A stretch of 64,000 bases of DNA from SPDF01 sp963812085 (GTDB lineage: Bacteria > Gemmatimonadota > Gemmatimonadetes > Gemmatimonadales > GWC2-71-9), in assembly GCA_963812085.1 (NCBI GenBank), contig CAWETL010000006.1, forward strand, positions 186,001-250,000, read 5' to 3'. Position numbers and translations under genes: made by a program. Positions 61,477-64,000 of the stretch are shown piece after piece (position 1 is the stretch's first letter; each line of letters starts with the position of its first letter). Below the pieces are notes generated by a model. It had not been told where the DNA came from. It worked only from the letters and a program-made list of their open reading frames with translations, and did not search any database.

Positions 61477-61496
61477 CTCACGCCGCCCCGGCGTGA
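61477..61496 (+). promoter_or_regulatory. Leader hairpin before the DUF4118-GAF gene
   Basis: Perfect inverted repeat CTCACGCCG-CCC-CGGCGTGAG (9-base arms, 3-base loop) ending 18 nt before the ATG, just before the ribosome binding site GGGAGG. It could be a regulator site or a 5' mRNA structure affecting initiation. It might instead terminate transcription from kinase 10 (71 nt away), though no T-run follows. Confidence 0.45.
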
Positions 61497-61514
61497 GGAC
61501 AGGGAGGCCTCCAG

Positions 61515-62345
61515 ATGACCACGCCCGCCGTTCAGTATGCCCGGATGCTTGCGGTCATGGCCGCGACCACCGCCGTGTGCTTCGTGTTCCGGTCCCGGCT
61601 CAACCCGACCGACGTCGCCATGGTGCTGTTGCTCGGCGTCGTGTTCGTGGCCTCGCGCTCGGGGCGCGGCCCTGCGGTCGTGGCCTCGTTCCTCGGCATC
61701 GCGGCGTTCGATTTCCTCTTCGTGCCTCCGTACTACACCTTCACCGTCGCCGAGTCCTCGTTCTTCTTCACCTTCGCGGTCATGCTCCTGGTGGCGCTCA
61801 CCATGAGCCGCCTCACGGCCACCATCCGCGAGCAGGCCATCGAGGCCCGGGAGAGCGCCGTGCGGACGGCGGCGCTCTTCGAGTTGAGCCGTGAACTCGC
61901 CGAGGCGGAAAGCCGGGCGGCCATCATCGCCATCGCCAATCGCCATGTCGCCCGCGCCGGCGCCGGGAGAGCCGAGATGGTTCTGATCGATGAAGTGGGG
62001 GTGGAGGATGGCGCACCCAGGTGGCCGGCGGGCGGGATGTTCGACGATACGACCACCCGGGTGGCCGCCAGTTGGGCCTTCGCCAACGGCGAGGCGGCGG
62101 GGAACGGCACACGGCATCTCGCGGCCGGAGATGTCTGCGTGGCCCCGATCCGGACGCCCTCCCGCACATTCGGGGTGGTTACTGTTCGACCCGACACGCC
62201 GGACCGGGTGCTCACCGAAGCGGAATGCCGGACCATCCAGGCGCTGGCCGACCAGGCGGCGTTGGCTCTCGAACTCGGCACCCTGGCGCAGCGGTGGGAA
62301 ATGAAGACCCGGGAGCAGATCGGGAGGGACGATCGAGTTCCCTGA
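61515..62345 (+). CDS. KdpD-like DUF4118 + GAF sensor protein without kinase domain
   Basis: 276 residues. DUF4118 (KdpD-type four-helix membrane domain): YARMLAVMAATTAVCFVFRS, LNPTDVAMVLLLGVVFVASR, GPAVVASFLGIAAFDFLFVP, PPYYTFTVAESSFFFTFAVM. A coiled linker (TATIREQAIEARESAVRTAA) leads to a GAF-like domain at about 115-265 with SRELAEAESRAAIIAIANRH and ALADQAALALELGTLAQRWE. In KdpD the linker after GAF leads to a histidine kinase; here the protein stops at IGRDDRVP, and no His-box frame is seen downstream. It is either a stand-alone sensor or a kinase cut short by an indel. The SD GGGAGG lies about 7 nt before the ATG. Confidence 0.8.
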   Translation: MTTPAVQYARMLAVMAATTAVCFVFRSRLNPTDVAMVLLLGVVFVASRSGRGPAVVASFLGIAAFDFLFVPPYYTFTVAESSFFFTFAVMLLVALTMSRLTATIREQAIEARESAVRTAALFELSRELAEAESRAAIIAIANRHVARAGAGRAEMVLIDEVGVEDGAPRWPAGGMFDDTTTRVAASWAFANGEAAGNGTRHLAAGDVCVAPIRTPSRTFGVVTVRPDTPDRVLTEAECRTIQALADQAALALELGTLAQRWEMKTREQIGRDDRVP

Positions 62346-62504
62346 TCACCCAGCTGATTTCGCTCCGCGCCGCGCGCTCCACAACTGTCACAACCCACTA
62401 CAGTCGAAAAACTCAACGCTGCGCGCGCGCCACTCCTCCATCGAGGCCCGGGCCCCATCCTTGCGACTACTTCGGAGTCTCTCCGGACGGCCTGGGAGCC
62501 CCGA

Positions 62505-64000
62505 ATGGCCAACGCGCGCAACACGAAATGGGACAGCACTTTCAAGGCAGTCGCCGCCCTGCTCTCGGGCGGGGCCGCCCTCGTGTCCATCCTCTCGTTC
62601 GTGGCGGGTCACCGCGAATCGCAGGAGAGCGCCCGCATGGCCGGCCTCGCCGCGGCCGAAGTCAGCCGGATCGATCTCTCCCCCGCCGCCGACACCGCCT
62701 ACTCCATCGGAGACACCCTCCACATCACCACGATGGCCGCCGACGCGCACGGGCAGGCACTCCACGCTGCCGCGGTGCATTGGTCGGTGGACGATCCAGC
62801 GGTGGCCGAGGTCGACAGCACCGGCCAGGTGGTGGCCCGCGGCGCCGGGGTGACGTCGGTGACGGTGGCCATCGGAGGCCGCGCCGGCCGCGCGCGCATC
62901 TGGGTGCTGCCGCGGGTCACCGCGCTCGGCATCGAGGGCGACAGCACGATCCGCGTCGCGGAAGGCGCCACGCTCCCACTCCATGCCGTGGCGAGGGACG
63001 CGCGCGGAAACCAGGTGGCGCCGACCGGGCTCGCGTGGAGCGCGGCCGACGGCGCGGTGGCCACGGTCGACAGCGCCGGAACCCTTCGCGGGCGTGATGC
63101 CAGGTACCACCAGCATCAGCGTGAGCTCGGCGGGACTCGCCGCCGAGCGGCGGATCGAGGTCCTGCCGGTGCCCACGTCCATCACGCTCACCGCAGGTGG
63201 AGAACAGCGGGGCCCCACTGGCCAGCGGTTGCCGGAACCGGTATCGGTGCAGGTGGTTTCGCGGAGCGGCCGGCCGGTGCCCAACGTCGCGGTGCGATTC
63301 GATGCCCCGCCCGGCGCCGGGGCGGAGCGAGCCCGACACCACGATGACGGACGCCCGCGGCATCGCGACGAGCCGCTGGTCGCTCGGCCCGGTGCCCGGC
63401 CGCCAACGGCTGACCGTCGAGGTGCCCGGCATCGACAGCGCGATGGTGGTGACCGCCGAGGCGGATCCGACACCGAAGAACACACGGATCGCGCTGCTCA
63501 CCGACAGCCTCGCGGGCAGGGCTGGGACCACGCTGGACAGGCCGGTCGCGATCCAGGTGACGGACACGTCCGGACTGGCCCTGGCCGACGTGCCGGTGGC
63601 GTGGACGGCGCTCGAGGGAGGGACCTTCTCGCAGGCGGACGCGCGGACCGACAGCCTCGGCGAGGCGCATGCGCATTGGCGGCTGGGACCGAAGTCCGGT
63701 CGTCAGCGGGCAAGGGTGCAGGTCGGTAATCCACGGACGCTTCCTCCCTTCGCACTCGCGGCGAAGGCATCGGCGGGTGAGGCGGTCTCGATCATGGTGG
63801 TGAGCGGAAATGGGCAGAGCGGCGTGGTCGGCTCGGCACTGGGCCACGCCGTGGTCATCCGCGCAGCGGACAGTCTGGGCAACGCCGTCTCCGGCGTGCC
63901 GATCCGCCTGCGGGCCCAGACGGGCACCGTGGATTCCATCGTCGAGACCGGCGTCGACGGCAAGGCGAGCGTGCGATGGACGCTGGGGAACGCGGCGGGC
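62505..64000 (+). CDS. Ig-like (Big) repeat protein, 3' end off window (two frameshifts)
   Basis: Starts MANARNTKWDSTFKAVAALL; residues about 13-35 form a hydrophobic anchor (AVAALLSGGAALVSILSFVA) near the N-terminus rather than a cleavable signal. Then come Big_2-type bacterial Ig domains (IDLSPAADTAYSIGDTLHIT, WSVDDPAVAEVDSTGQVVAR, GVTSVTVAI) and Big_1/invasin-type domains (VSVQVVSRSGRPVPNVAVRF, PVAIQVTDTSGLALADVPVA, HAVVIRAADSLGNAVSGVPI). The frame breaks near 63092 and near 63325. It is still open at 64000, with at least five domains. Such proteins are usually extracytoplasmic adhesins or scaffold proteins. The 159-nt gap after the previous gene shows nothing else. Confidence 0.82.

Overview
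The window is high-GC, densely coded bacterial DNA, most likely from a member of Gemmatimonadota. The basis is the very large number of PknB-type kinases fused to WD40-like (PD40) propellers, many Sec signal peptides ending in 'AQ', a PadR regulator and a type III glutamine synthetase. The taxon is inferred from gene content only. No rRNA, tRNA, CRISPR array, transposase or phage gene was seen. Many conserved genes are interrupted by single-base gains or losses, often in G, C or T runs. This looks like residual long-read sequencing error, so broken genes are mostly annotated as one CDS with the breaks noted.

Layout. 1-5.5 kb: 3'-truncated glnN, a PadR regulator with a palindromic operator, a duplicated 3' fragment of a DUF983 gene, a ClsC-like phospholipase D lipoprotein, the intact DUF983 gene and an unknown gene. 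5.8-15 kb: an AspT-type amino-acid exchanger converging on a minus-strand set of amidohydrolase, porin, periplasmic glutaminase, porin, outer-membrane protein and DUF3011-porin fusion. This set looks like a module for taking up and deamidating amino-acid compounds across the envelope. 15-24.7 kb: DUF4136 protein, RlmL-like RNA methyltransferase, a large Tyr/Gly-rich secreted protein, a glycine-zipper protein, a fatty acid desaturase coupled to an M61 peptidase, and a convergent M24 aminopeptidase.

24.9-61.4 kb is the striking part: ten paralogous serine/threonine kinase genes in the same orientation. Nine carry kinase, one membrane helix and an extracytoplasmic PD40 propeller. The sixth carries a TolB-N/FlgO-like region and TPR-like repeats instead. 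Kinases 1-4, an amino-acid permease and kinase 5 are joined by start/stop overlaps or a 1-base gap and probably form one transcript. Interspersed are a truncated PP2C phosphatase, a dipeptidyl peptidase IV, an MFS exporter, a DUF2911 protein, and a head-to-head pair of 5'-truncated genes (GH36-like glycosidase and sodium/solute symporter). The kinases fall into two main sequence classes that alternate B-A-B-A at the start, and three propellers share a C-x3-C motif.

61.4-64 kb: a KdpD-like DUF4118-GAF protein without a histidine kinase domain, and the start of a large Ig-like (Big) repeat protein that runs off the window.
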